A stretch of DNA of 21,814 nt from Limisphaerales bacterium (GTDB lineage Bacteria > Verrucomicrobiota > Verrucomicrobiia > Limisphaerales > UBA11358), in assembly GCA_027451565.1 (NCBI GenBank), contig DAIDJC010000021.1, positions 1 to 21,814 on the forward strand. The letters are read 5' to 3'. Position 1 is the stretch's first letter. Every line of letters starts with the position of its first letter. Both the position numbers and the translations under genes were made by a program. Under the pieces are notes generated by a model. That model did not search any database. It was not told the origin of the DNA and worked only from the letters and a program-made list of their open reading frames with translations. Shown here in pieces: positions 1 through 7,474 of this stretch.

Positions 1-615
1 CCAGGATTCATTCGCCAGGTATGCCCAACTGAGAAACTGGGTGCGTGGATCGTTGGCGTAGCTGTTGTTGTCGAAAATATCCTTCACGCTGTAGCGGCCC
101 AGGGTGATGGTGATTCGGGAAATATCCTCGCGCCCCGCGAGGTCCAGTTGATCATCGGCCACGGTTTCCTGGTCGCCGCCCAGGCCGATGACTTGACGGT
201 AAAAAATCCGAGCCAGATTCACCTCGGGGGTCTGGGTTCCAGATCGAAAAGCCTCGCCGTTTGGAAACGCCTCCGCGCCCACCGTGGAACTTAACCCGTA
301 CCCCTGCCACATCAGGCCATCCACATGAAATTCCGCGCCCTGCCATAATTTAATTCCTGCAAACAAATCCATGGAGACTGTCTCCTTGAATTCGCCATGA
401 CTGTCCAAGCTGTTGGGGCCGGAGTATTGCGCAGGAAATGACGGATCGGTCTGACCTACGACCGTGTTTTGAAAGTGCAGGTTCCAGTCGGTACCATTTG
501 ACTCTTTCGCCCAGTTCAAAAAGGAGGCAGGCGCAGAGTTGGTGGAACCATTGTCCACCGCACCGAACAGGGGAATGGGACCCATGCAAGCGATCAAGCA
601 GGCGATTCTTTTCAT
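1..615 (-). CDS. OprB-family carbohydrate-selective porin, C-terminal part cut off by window edge
   Basis: An open frame runs from an ATG at 613-615 to the window edge (205 codons visible, stop lies outside). The first residues, MKRIACLIACMGPIPLFGA, look like a Sec signal peptide. The rest has the aromatic/glycine-rich alternation of an outer-membrane beta-barrel. The stretch ITLGRYSVKDIFDNNSYAND, followed by PRTQFLSWAY, matches the conserved OprB signature, in which a 'tlGkfs..D.fD.N.ya.dpr.qFl' block precedes the barrel. OprB porins let sugars and other small solutes cross the outer membrane; the substrate here cannot be read from the sequence. The start lies 55 bp after the mgtA stop on the same strand, so the gene may be the third in the EIIA-mgtA operon or have its own promoter. 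No Shine-Dalgarno sequence is visible before the ATG. Confidence 0.82.
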   Translation of the reverse strand, partial: MKRIACLIACMGPIPLFGAVDNGSTNSAPASFLNWAKESNGTDWNLHFQNTVVGQTDPSFPAQYSGPNSLDSHGEFKETVSMDLFAGIKLWQGAEFHVDGLMWQGYGLSSTVGAEAFPNGEAFRSGTQTPEVNLARIFYRQVIGLGGDQETVADDQLDLAGREDISRITITLGRYSVKDIFDNNSYANDPRTQFLSWAYLANESW

Positions 616-670
616 GAATGCAACTTGAGGAAGCCTTGAAAAATCGTGAAATTGTGATGGGGCAGGGGCG

Positions 671-3337
671 TTAGAGCCAGTTTCTGCGGACCATCCACAT
701 TTTGATGAGTTGTGTCAGCCCCACATAAAGGAGGAGGGTGCCAAACAAAATGGGCCAGAACTGCCAGGCCAGCGGCACGAAGCCCAACGGCGCTGCCAGG
801 GGTGAAAAGGGCAAAAGCGCGCCGATGACCATGATTAAAATGCTTGTCATGGTAAGCTGCCAGCTTGCGCGGGATTGCAGAAACGGAATTTGGTTGGTGC
901 GGATCACGTGGATGATCAGGGTCTGGGTCATGATGGACTCCACGAACCAGCCCGTGTTGAAGAGCGCGGCGGCGTAAGAATGGTCCGGGTCGGTGACGTG
1001 GGCGAAACGCGAGGCGATCTCCGGTGGCGGTGTCAGGCCGGACTGGCTGCATTTGAAATAAAACCACATCACGCAAAACGTGGTATAATCGAAAATGGAG
1101 CTGATGGGGCCGATGAAGAGGATGAATTTGGTGATTTCCCCCATGTTCCAAGGGCGCGGGCGCGCAATATACTGTGCTGCCACATTGTCCGTGGGGATGG
1201 GGACCTGGGAACAATCGTAGAGAAGGTTGTTGGTGAGGATTTGGAGCGGTTGCATGGGCAAAAAGGGAAACCAGGCGCTGGCGCCTAGAACACTGAACAT
1301 GTTCCCAAAATTTGAACTGGCTCCCATGCGAATATACTTAAGGATGTTGGCAAACACCTTGCGCCCCTCCAAAACACCTTCCTCCAGCACCATCAGGCTT
1401 TTTTCCAGCAGGATCATGTCGGCGGATTCCTTGGCTATGTCCACGGCGGTGTCCACGGAAATGCCCACATCCGCAGCCCTCAAGGCGGGGGCGTCATTGA
1501 TGCCATCCCCCATGAAACCCACCACGTGGCCCTTGGCTTGCAATGCCTGGACCACCCGCTTTTTGTGGGCTGGAGACAAGCGGGCATATACATCCATGGT
1601 GTCTATGACCCCGGAAAGCTGCGCATCCGACATTTTTTCCACCTCGCTGCCCAGAAGGATGCGATCGGCTTGAATTCCCACCTCGCTGCAAACCTTGCGG
1701 GTGACCAGGTCATTGTCGCCGGTCAGGACCTTTACGGTCACCCCATGCTGGCGCAACGCGGCAATGGCAGTTTTGGCGGTGTCTTTGGGCGGGTCCAAAA
1801 AGGCCAGGTAGCCCGTAAGCACAAGATTCTCCTCGTCGGCCTTGGAATACGCCGGCTTTGCCTCCACCTTTTTGCTGGCAATGGCAAGCACCCTGAACCC
1901 GTCCTCACTGAGTGAATTCACCTGTTCAATCAGGTTTCCCACCAGGATTGGCTCCATGTCAAAAACCTCGCCTGCGCTCTCAAAATGTGTGCATTTCTTG
2001 AAAACGGATTCCGGGGCGCCCTTGGTCAGCAGTTGCCGGCCTCCGTCTCCGTTCTCCACAACCACCGACATCATTCGCCGCGAGAAATCAAAAGGTATTT
2101 CATCCACCTTGCTGATTTTTTCAACCGATAATTCCCGGTGAAGCTCTGTGTACTTCAAGACAGCACGGTCCAGCACGTTTTTCAGTCCGGTCTGGAAATG
2201 GCTGATCAGGTAGGCGTCGCGCAGCACCTCCTCGCTCTCATTTTTAAAAACATCGCAGTGAATTTCCAGGATCACGTGGTCAATGGTCAGGGTCCCGGTT
2301 TTGTCCGTGCAAAGGACATTCATGGCGCCGAAGTTTTGGATGGAGTTGAGCTTTTTAACGATCACCTTTTTCCGCGACATGGCCAGGGCCCCCTTGGAGA
2401 GGCACACCGAGACGATCATGGGCAGCATTTCCGGAGTTAGACCCACGGCCACGGCCAGGGCAAAAAGGAAGGTGTCCTTGCCCCAACTGCTCTTGAAAAG
2501 TCCATTGATCAAAAAGACCATGGGTGACATCACCGTCATGAAACAAATCATTAGCCAGGTGAATTTTTTGACCCCCTTGTCAAAGGCGGTTTCGACGTGC
2601 TGCCCGGTGAGGCTGCTGGCCATTTTGCCAAAATAGGTCTGCGCCCCGGTGGCCACGATCACTGCGGTGGCTGTGCCGCTCTCCACGCTCGTGCCCAAAA
2701 AGCAGAGGTTTTGATGTTCAATGATTGAAACGTCCCTGCGGGTGTCGCTGGCGTCATATTTTTCAACCGGCAGGGATTCTCCCGTCAGGGTGGCTTGAAT
2801 CACAAACAAGTCCTTGGAGGAAATCAGCCGGACATCCCCTGGTATCATGTCGCCTGCCGAAAGTTTGACAACATCACCGGGCACGAGGTCCTTGAGGGGG
2901 ATTTCCACGAGCTGGCCATCCCTCCAGACGGAGGCGGTGACCTTGATCATGGCCTTGAGCTTTGCGGCGGCGTTATCCGCCTTGGTTTCCTGGACAAACC
3001 TCAAGGTTACCCCCAGCAGGACCATGGCGACCATCACCCATCCTCCCACCATGTCGCTGGGGCCTTGTGCCGTGGCAAAGGTGACGATTGCCAGGATGGA
3101 GAGCAGGATGACCAGCGGGTTGCGCACGGCCACCCAAAGCCGGCTCAGCCAGTCATGCTTTTTTTCCTGGGCCACTTCATTAAATCCGTGCAGGTCCAGT
3201 CTCCGTGCGGCCTCGGATGAGGTTAGACCGGCGACTTGGGATTCCAACCGTTTGAGCGCTTCTGCGGAATCCATCAGTGCGGATTCACGCAGCAGTTCCG
3301 TGGTTTGTGAGCCTGCGGACTCGTGGGTGGGTGGCAT
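671..3337 (-). CDS. mgtA: Magnesium-translocating P-type ATPase (MgtA type, P3B)
   Basis: This 888-residue inner-membrane pump hydrolyses ATP to import Mg2+; its length is typical of MgtA/MgtB. All P-type ATPase landmarks are present: actuator TGES at 185-188, TPEMLP in the M4 helix at 301-306, the phosphorylated Asp345 in DKTGT (345-349), nucleotide-binding KGAPE at 439-443, TGDN at 539-542 and GDGIND at 610-615. The block NLLYDCSQVPIPTDNV (704-719) after the hinge is characteristic of the Mg2+ subfamily (MgtA has a very similar LLYD.SQ..IP.DNVD), which separates it from Ca2+ and K+ pumps. Hydrophobic segments near 70-112, 257-312, 670-700 and through the C-terminus fit ten helices. The ATG at 3335-3337 follows the EIIA gene by 24 bp, so co-transcription is likely. 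There is no evident Shine-Dalgarno sequence. Confidence 0.95.
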   Translation of the reverse strand: MPPTHESAGSQTTELLRESALMDSAEALKRLESQVAGLTSSEAARRLDLHGFNEVAQEKKHDWLSRLWVAVRNPLVILLSILAIVTFATAQGPSDMVGGWVMVAMVLLGVTLRFVQETKADNAAAKLKAMIKVTASVWRDGQLVEIPLKDLVPGDVVKLSAGDMIPGDVRLISSKDLFVIQATLTGESLPVEKYDASDTRRDVSIIEHQNLCFLGTSVESGTATAVIVATGAQTYFGKMASSLTGQHVETAFDKGVKKFTWLMICFMTVMSPMVFLINGLFKSSWGKDTFLFALAVAVGLTPEMLPMIVSVCLSKGALAMSRKKVIVKKLNSIQNFGAMNVLCTDKTGTLTIDHVILEIHCDVFKNESEEVLRDAYLISHFQTGLKNVLDRAVLKYTELHRELSVEKISKVDEIPFDFSRRMMSVVVENGDGGRQLLTKGAPESVFKKCTHFESAGEVFDMEPILVGNLIEQVNSLSEDGFRVLAIASKKVEAKPAYSKADEENLVLTGYLAFLDPPKDTAKTAIAALRQHGVTVKVLTGDNDLVTRKVCSEVGIQADRILLGSEVEKMSDAQLSGVIDTMDVYARLSPAHKKRVVQALQAKGHVVGFMGDGINDAPALRAADVGISVDTAVDIAKESADMILLEKSLMVLEEGVLEGRKVFANILKYIRMGASSNFGNMFSVLGASAWFPFLPMQPLQILTNNLLYDCSQVPIPTDNVAAQYIARPRPWNMGEITKFILFIGPISSIFDYTTFCVMWFYFKCSQSGLTPPPEIASRFAHVTDPDHSYAAALFNTGWFVESIMTQTLIIHVIRTNQIPFLQSRASWQLTMTSILIMVIGALLPFSPLAAPLGFVPLAWQFWPILFGTLLLYVGLTQLIKMWMVRRNWL

Positions 3338-3339
3338 AA

Positions 3340-3369
3340 ACGGTGGCTATTCCAACGGTGGCTATTCCA
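3340..3369. repeat. Perfect 15-bp tandem duplication between EIIA gene and mgtA
   Basis: The unit ACGGTGGCTATTCCA occurs twice without a gap (3340-3354 and 3355-3369). It covers the last sense codon and stop of the EIIA gene and ends two bases before the mgtA ATG. Each copy carries a GAA-TAG (read on the minus strand), so the duplication kept the EIIA stop and added 15 bp to the intergenic spacer. Confidence 0.9.
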
Positions 3370-3829
3370 GAGGGTTGCGGATGGCTCGGAGCAGGGTGGA
3401 AGCGTCTGGCGCCTGGAGCAGCGTGTTGCGAAATGCTTCTCCGGAGAACATTTTGGCTATGCCGCTCACGGTGTTCAGGTGCTGCTGGAATTGCTTTTGA
3501 GGCACAAGCAGAAGCACCACCAGGCTCACCGGTTGCCCGTCGGCGGAGTCAAACTCCACTCCTTTGAGGGAACGTCCAAAGGCCCCGGTGATCTCTGTCA
3601 CCAAATCCGTGGAGGCATGCGGAATCCCCACGCCATGGCCAATGCCCGTGCTCATGGAGTTTTCCCGCTTTCGGACCGCACCAATAATGCCGTCCCGGTA
3701 ATCTGCCTTGATTTTACCGGTGGACTTTAGGACATCCACGAGTTCTTCAATCGCTTCCCAGCGATTTCCAGCCTGAAGCGATGGAATCACCAGGGATTCG
3801 GATAGAAGACTGCCTAAGTTTGTGCTCAT
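3362..3829 (-). CDS. PTS EIIA domain protein, fructose/nitrogen (PtsN) type
   Basis: This 155-residue protein is a stand-alone EIIA domain of the mannitol/fructose/Ntr family. The conserved active-site block GIGHGVGIPHA spans 62-72, with His71 as the probable phosphorylated residue and His65 as the second conserved His. The later segment with VSLVVLLLVP (about 101-110) followed by QQHLNTVSGIAKMF is also typical. E. coli PtsN is similar in length (163 residues) and acts as a regulator, binding K+ transport proteins, rather than carrying sugar phosphate; no PTS permease is visible here. The gene lies 24 bp upstream of mgtA on the same strand, so it may sense PTS phosphorylation or nutrient state and act on the Mg2+ pump or its expression. 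That role is inferred. The ATG at 3827-3829 has no Shine-Dalgarno sequence. It lies four bases after a short overlapping-leader ORF. Confidence 0.9.
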   Translation of the reverse strand: MSTNLGSLLSESLVIPSLQAGNRWEAIEELVDVLKSTGKIKADYRDGIIGAVRKRENSMSTGIGHGVGIPHASTDLVTEITGAFGRSLKGVEFDSADGQPVSLVVLLLVPQKQFQQHLNTVSGIAKMFSGEAFRNTLLQAPDASTLLRAIRNPLE

Positions 3830-3833
3830 AAAT

Positions 3834-3998
3834 CTACGAATCTTGTAACGGATTCAAATTGGGGCTGGAAAAATCATGAATATTATCCATGAAAACAATT
3901 CCTGAAAACCCGCCGCCCGGCAGGCAACTCCAAAATATGATTCCAGCCCGTTTAAATTGGCCACAGTGAGGGCACTTTGCAACCTTTATTCCCTGCAT
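3834..3998 (-). CDS. Possible 54-residue leader ORF upstream of the EIIA-mgtA operon
   Basis: On the minus strand an ATG at 3996-3998 opens a frame that closes with TAG at 3834-3836, four bases before the EIIA start. The product begins MQGIKVAKCPHCGQF and contains one CxxC pair (C9, C12) plus a lone Cys25. It resembles no family I know. Upstream is AAAAGGAA, very close to the ATG. The frame uses several codons uncommon in the neighbouring genes (ATA twice), so it may be fortuitous. It is listed because it ends right at the operon start and covers the leader inverted repeat, a layout in which translation of the ORF could change RNA folding. Confidence 0.2.
   Translation of the reverse strand: MQGIKVAKCPHCGQFKRAGIIFWSCLPGGGFSGIVFMDNIHDFSSPNLNPLQDS
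3862..3949 (-). promoter_or_regulatory. Inverted repeat in the leader of the EIIA-mgtA operon
   Basis: In the RNA sense (minus strand) GGGCTGGAA (3949-3941) pairs perfectly with TTCCAGCCC (3870-3862). The stem continues with ATCAT/ATGAT after a bulge of extra bases. The enclosed loop of about 60 nt contains the GC-rich segment around 3907-3925. The structure ends 32 nt before the EIIA ATG. A second small hairpin, GAATC(8)GATTC at 3838-3855, lies between it and the start. I do not recognise the conserved core of the known Mg2+ riboswitch (M-box). A regulatory RNA role is inferred from position and pairing only. Confidence 0.35.
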
Positions 3999-4265
3999 TT
4001 CCTTTTAGCAGAAGATATTTTACAAAAAAGACACGTGAAATTGCGAGGTGAATTCCACGGGTGATTCATAAAAGTATGCAACGAATTATCATTGAATCAA
4101 TTGCGACGCGGAGGCCGTCCGAAGTTTAAAACTTTTCCGGTTGGAGCCATTTTGAAAATTCAATGTCAATTGCCACGGAATGGCGGTCCCAAGCACATCG
4201 TTTATGGGCCAGGCGTGGGTAAATTCTGAGTTGCTTTTTTTACCTGTATTTTGCAGCAGCAGTCC

Positions 4266-4279
4266 TTTGGCGCGCCAAA
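4266..4279. repeat. Perfect 14-bp palindrome, possible operator
   Basis: TTTGGCGCGCCAAA is self-complementary and lies in the divergent intergenic region, 220 bp before the rightward gene and 437 bp before the leftward one. Symmetry of this kind fits a dimeric regulator site, but there is no second copy in the window and no adjacent regulator gene. Confidence 0.3.
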
Positions 4280-4498
4280 TCAAGGTTTTTTCCGCCCCAT
4301 TTTTTTGGGGTTGGTATTCCCGGGCGGGCGGATGGCATTTACGAATAGAATTCCCGAATTGCCTTGTCGGCCAAACCTGCTATACATGCAAACAATGGAT
4401 TACGACTTGGTGAGTGCGGTTTGAGCCTGGTTGTTTTGGGTGGAAACCATCATCCAAGCCAACACGGTGGATGGTCGGGCGGTTCAACGAAATGTTTC

Positions 4499-6091
4499 AT
4501 GTCGGGGTGTGTGGTTCATGAGGACGAGCATCTGCTGGTGGTGAACAAACCTGCCGGATGGAACACCCATGCTCCTGCGCCGGATGCCGGAGAGGGAATT
4601 TATGACTGGTTGCGATCTCGCGAAAAGCGGTGGGCGGACTTATCCATTCTCCACCGATTGGACAAGGATACCAGTGGCATCCTGGTTTTTGGCAAATCCA
4701 CGCTGGCCAACCAGTCGCTGACCGCCCAGTTTGCAACCCGCCAAATCCGCAAATCCTACCTTCTTCTCACAGACCGCCAACCGCCATCGGCTGCCATTGT
4801 CATCCGTTCCCGGTTGCGCAGGGTGAGGGATGCCCGGGCCAGCCATACCGATGGGGTGGAGGCGGAAACCTGCTTTGAGCCCATCTCCCTTTCCTCGGAG
4901 ATTTCCAAGCCCGTGCGGAGTCATCTCCTCCGTGCATTGCCCCGGACCGGCCGGACTCATCAAATTCGTGTTCATGCCTCTGAAAATGGTTTTCCCATCC
5001 TGGGAGACACCCTTTACGGCGGAACGCCTGCCCCCCGCCTTTATTTGCACGCAGAAGAATTGGAATTCCTGCATCCAGAAAGCCAAAAAGCCGTCTGTTA
5101 CCGGGTCTCGGCTGATTTTTTATCGGATTCGCGTGGAGAACTTCGCAGAGCCGTGGTGGAGCCTGCTGCCACGGACGCTTTCAGGCTGGTGCATGGAGCT
5201 TCCGATGGCTGGCCGGGTTGGTATGTGGACCGCCTGGGTTCATGGCTGCTTTCGCAGTCCTCTTTCGCGCCCAGCCGGGATCAAGAAACGGAACTAGCCC
5301 GACTGTCTGCGGAATTTGGCGCGCGTGGCGTTTATCATAAAATCCTCTCCCGTCAGGTTCGGCAAACCTGCGGGTCCCAGGCATCCCCACAACTGGCCTT
5401 TGGGGAATGCGCACCCGCCCGGTGGCCTGTTCTCGAAAATAATCTCCGCTATCATATGAGTTTTCAGGAGGGTTATTCAGTGGGGTTATTTTTGGATCAA
5501 AGGGACAATCGCCGCCGCATGGCAACGGGCTGGGTGGGTCACAATTTCCCATCCCTGCCCGGGATGGGCGCCCGATTGCTCAATTGCTTTGCTTATACCT
5601 GCGGTTTTTCGGTGGCTGGAGCAGCCGCAGGAATGCGTGCCACCAGCCTGGACCTGTCAAAAAAATACCTCGACTGGGGCCGGGCCAATTTTGAATTGAA
5701 CCACATTGACCCCGCCTCTCATGACTTTATTTATGGCGATGTTCCGGACTGGCTGGGGCGGTTTAAAAAGAAGAACCGGCAGTTTGAGGTCATCGTGCTG
5801 GATCCGCCCACCTTCTCCCAGTCGCGGCAAAGCGGGGCCTTTCGCGTGGAAAAAGACCTGGGCAACCTCGTGGGAGAAGCGCTGCATTTGCTGAGCCGGC
5901 GGGGTTTCCTGCTTGTTTGTGCCAATGCGGCCGACTGGGCACCCTCCGCTTTTTTGGACCTGGTCCAAACCGCCGTGGCCAGACAGGGACGGAAGTTGCT
6001 CCACCAATACTACGTCCCACAGCCTCCAGATTTCCCCATCAGCCGCCATGAACCTTCCCATCTCAAAACAGTCTGGTTGCAGGTGGATTGA
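4499..6091 (+). CDS. RluA-type pseudouridine synthase fused to RlmI-type SAM methyltransferase
   Basis: With the ATG at 4499 the product has 530 residues in two parts. Residues 5-210 are an RluA-family pseudouridine synthase without an S4 domain: VVHEDEHLLVVNKPAGW, the catalytic block HRLDKDTSG at 52-60 with Asp55 as nucleophile, and GRTHQIRVH at 151-159. Residues about 225-530 resemble the RlmI/RlmK group of class I rRNA methyltransferases: SDGWPGWYVDRLG (235-247), FLDQRDNRR (331-339), the SAM-binding LNCFAYTCGFSVA (361-373), an acidic LDLSK (384-388) and the catalytic-loop LDPPTFS (434-440). RlmI normally has an N-terminal PUA domain; here the synthase takes that place. The likely role is two modifications of rRNA by one polypeptide, target unknown. 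An upstream TTG at 4364 would add 45 unconserved residues, so I prefer 4499, where homology begins. No Shine-Dalgarno sequence is seen. Confidence 0.88.
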   Translation: MSGCVVHEDEHLLVVNKPAGWNTHAPAPDAGEGIYDWLRSREKRWADLSILHRLDKDTSGILVFGKSTLANQSLTAQFATRQIRKSYLLLTDRQPPSAAIVIRSRLRRVRDARASHTDGVEAETCFEPISLSSEISKPVRSHLLRALPRTGRTHQIRVHASENGFPILGDTLYGGTPAPRLYLHAEELEFLHPESQKAVCYRVSADFLSDSRGELRRAVVEPAATDAFRLVHGASDGWPGWYVDRLGSWLLSQSSFAPSRDQETELARLSAEFGARGVYHKILSRQVRQTCGSQASPQLAFGECAPARWPVLENNLRYHMSFQEGYSVGLFLDQRDNRRRMATGWVGHNFPSLPGMGARLLNCFAYTCGFSVAGAAAGMRATSLDLSKKYLDWGRANFELNHIDPASHDFIYGDVPDWLGRFKKKNRQFEVIVLDPPTFSQSRQSGAFRVEKDLGNLVGEALHLLSRRGFLLVCANAADWAPSAFLDLVQTAVARQGRKLLHQYYVPQPPDFPISRHEPSHLKTVWLQVD

Positions 6092-6116
6092 CCATTTTTT
6101 GTCCTTCAAAAAAGGT
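6091..6116. terminator. Possible bidirectional hairpin between convergent genes
   Basis: ACC-A-TTTTTTG pairs with CAAAAAAGGT around a five-base loop (10 pairs with one bulged A), starting at the stop codon of the fusion gene and 75 bp from the stop of the opposing anti-sigma gene. The stem is AT-rich and no clear T-run follows on either strand, so terminator activity is uncertain. Confidence 0.35.
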
Positions 6117-6191
6117 ATCTTTACCCGACCACATCAGCCCCGCTTTATTGCTTGCATCATCCAGCGCAGATGGCTGGTACAGGACCTGTTT

Positions 6192-6473
6192 TTAATTTTT
6201 TTCACGCAACCGTTTTCGCATCCGGTCCCTCGCTTCCACGGATAAACCCGGTCCTTCGCTTTCATGCCAAATTTCGGGATGTTTCAGGGCATGGTCATGG
6301 AGTTTGCGTATCTGCCGCCCATAGCGCCAGCACCAGCGGCACATAAAGATATGAATCCGAAGGCCGATTCGCGTCCATACGGACAGCTTTCCATCCAACA
6401 GCCTTGATTGCGCCTCGGCGGCAGCGCGACAGTTCATGAAAAGGGCACCGGGGCCGGAGGCTGGTTTCTTCAT
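6192..6473 (-). CDS. Small zinc-finger anti-sigma-like protein, soluble
   Basis: This 93-residue basic protein carries the zinc-binding anti-sigma motif H-x3-C-x2-C (His41, Cys45, Cys48), with a further Cys15 upstream as the expected fourth ligand. The helix RIGLRIHIFMCRWC and the following CWRYGRQIRKLHDHA match the short anti-sigma proteins encoded after ECF sigma genes of this type. No transmembrane helix is present, so it would act in the cytoplasm. It is expected to bind and inhibit the sigma factor encoded 76 bp upstream, perhaps releasing it on thiol oxidation or zinc loss; that part is inferred. The ATG at 6471-6473 gives 93 residues. A second ATG at 6435-6437, giving MNCRAAAEAQ, is equally credible because the family often starts close to that Cys. 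Neither has a Shine-Dalgarno sequence. Confidence 0.72.
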   Translation of the reverse strand: MKKPASGPGALFMNCRAAAEAQSRLLDGKLSVWTRIGLRIHIFMCRWCWRYGRQIRKLHDHALKHPEIWHESEGPGLSVEARDRMRKRLREKN

Positions 6474-6549
6474 GTCAAGCGGGTTGTGTTTTTTAAATTA
6501 AACCACCAGTTGCTTTGTCGGCTCTTGCTCTTTTTCCTTACAGTTTAAA

Positions 6550-7167
6550 TTACTGCGCTTGGAACCAGTTTTTTTCAAGACATTGTCTCAGCGCCATTCG
6601 GGCACGGTGCAACATCACCCAAAGGTTGCCCTCGGAGATGTGGAGGTTTTCGCAGATGGACCGGGAAGAAAGGTCGTCCACCTCCCGCATGTGGAAAACG
6701 GCTGCCACGTTTTGAGGAAGCCTGCCCGCACATTCACGGTAGGTTTTCCAAAAAATAGGTTCATCGGCTTTTTCCACCTCTGCCTCCCAAGCCCCAGGTG
6801 CATGGCCTTTTTGCCAGGTCTCACCCATCAATCCCCTGGTAATGAATTGTTCCTGCTCCTCTTCGTCAAAAAATTGGAGGTCGGTGAAGGATTGTTCCCG
6901 GCTGGAGCGTCGAAAATGATCGTAGATTTTATTTTTCAGGATGCCGGTGAGCCAGCTTCTTTCCCTGGCGCGCCCGGCGAACTGTTCCGCCCCCTTCAAT
7001 GCCGCCAGGAATGTCTCCTGGACCATGTCCTCCGCCAGGGTGGCATTGCGCAGCCTGCCTAGGGCGAAATTAAACAGGTAGTCACCATGAGCATCCACCC
7101 AATACTCGGGATCCACTTTTGCCGGAGTGGCGGAATCGTTTTCACGGGGTGGCGGCTCTTGCGACAT
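6550..7167 (-). CDS. ECF-type RNA polymerase sigma factor
   Basis: This 205-residue protein has the two-domain ECF layout. Sigma region 2 spans about 24-92, with LAEDMVQETF (44-53) and WLTGILKNKIYDHFRR (72-87). Region 4 spans about 138-196, with LPQNVAAVFHMREVDDLSSRSI and the recognition helix of NLWVMLHRAR (181-190). The region-4 pattern, 'ICe.L.IS..NLWVMLHRAR' near a CLe.nWF tail, closely resembles the RpoE-related subgroup whose genes are followed by a short HxxxCxxC protein, exactly as seen here. It directs RNA polymerase to a stress-type regulon, perhaps oxidative or envelope stress; the signal is not shown by the sequence. About 45 acidic, low-complexity residues (FFDEEEQEQF and following) link the two regions. 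The ATG at 7165-7167 lacks a Shine-Dalgarno sequence. Confidence 0.9.
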   Translation of the reverse strand: MSQEPPPRENDSATPAKVDPEYWVDAHGDYLFNFALGRLRNATLAEDMVQETFLAALKGAEQFAGRARERSWLTGILKNKIYDHFRRSSREQSFTDLQFFDEEEQEQFITRGLMGETWQKGHAPGAWEAEVEKADEPIFWKTYRECAGRLPQNVAAVFHMREVDDLSSRSICENLHISEGNLWVMLHRARMALRQCLEKNWFQAQ

Positions 7168-7430
7168 GCTGAAGGATTGATGACAGAATCATTTCATCAA
7201 AGCAAGTCCAACCCGGCATCAGTCCCGGCCTTGAAGTGGTCATTTTTTTTCAATTCCGTGCTGCCCTGTAAAATGGCGGGCAGGGGTGGCTTCGTAAGCG
7301 GGCGGAAGTGGCTGGCGGAGCGAGGGGACCAGGGGCACCGGGTTGATTTATCGGTTTGAAAATGGTGAGTGATGTTGGATGCGCAAAATTATTCAAAACC
7401 CACCTCACACCCATGGCCTTTACTCCATCC

Positions 7431-7449
7431 TCATCAAATATTTTGATGA
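7431..7449. repeat. 8-bp-arm inverted repeat, possible operator or second terminator
   Basis: TCATCAAA pairs with TTTGATGA around a TAT loop. It follows the stronger secretin-operon hairpin by 25 bp in the direction of transcription and lies 264 bp upstream of the sigma start. The near-perfect dyad could be a protein-binding site or a second stem. Confidence 0.35.
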
Positions 7450-7474
7450 AAGGAACGCCTTGCGTTGAAAGCAA

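Larger units (their letters stand above)
3830..4498. other. 669-bp divergent intergenic region
   Basis: This is the gap between the leftward EIIA-mgtA operon and the rightward synthase/methyltransferase gene. It holds the leader hairpin and leader ORF described separately, the palindromic hexamer CACGTG at 4032-4037, and a perfect 14-bp palindrome at 4266-4279. A CCCC/GGGG hairpin with a T-rich loop lies at 4295-4310. On the minus strand an open frame ending at 4089 extends for over 90 codons but has no ATG and no recognisable product. I found no convincing sigma-70 promoter for either direction and no tRNA. Confidence 0.6.

Noticed and set aside
3830..4030. Known Mg2+ riboswitch (M-box) upstream of the mgtA operon
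   Set aside because: I could not find its conserved core segments, and the stem seen here has a different layout.
4089..4283. Minus-strand open frame in the divergent intergenic region (about 64 codons from a TTG, longer without a start)
   Set aside because: There is no ATG or ribosome-binding site and no recognisable similarity. It could be a decayed remnant, but nothing in the sequence supports that.
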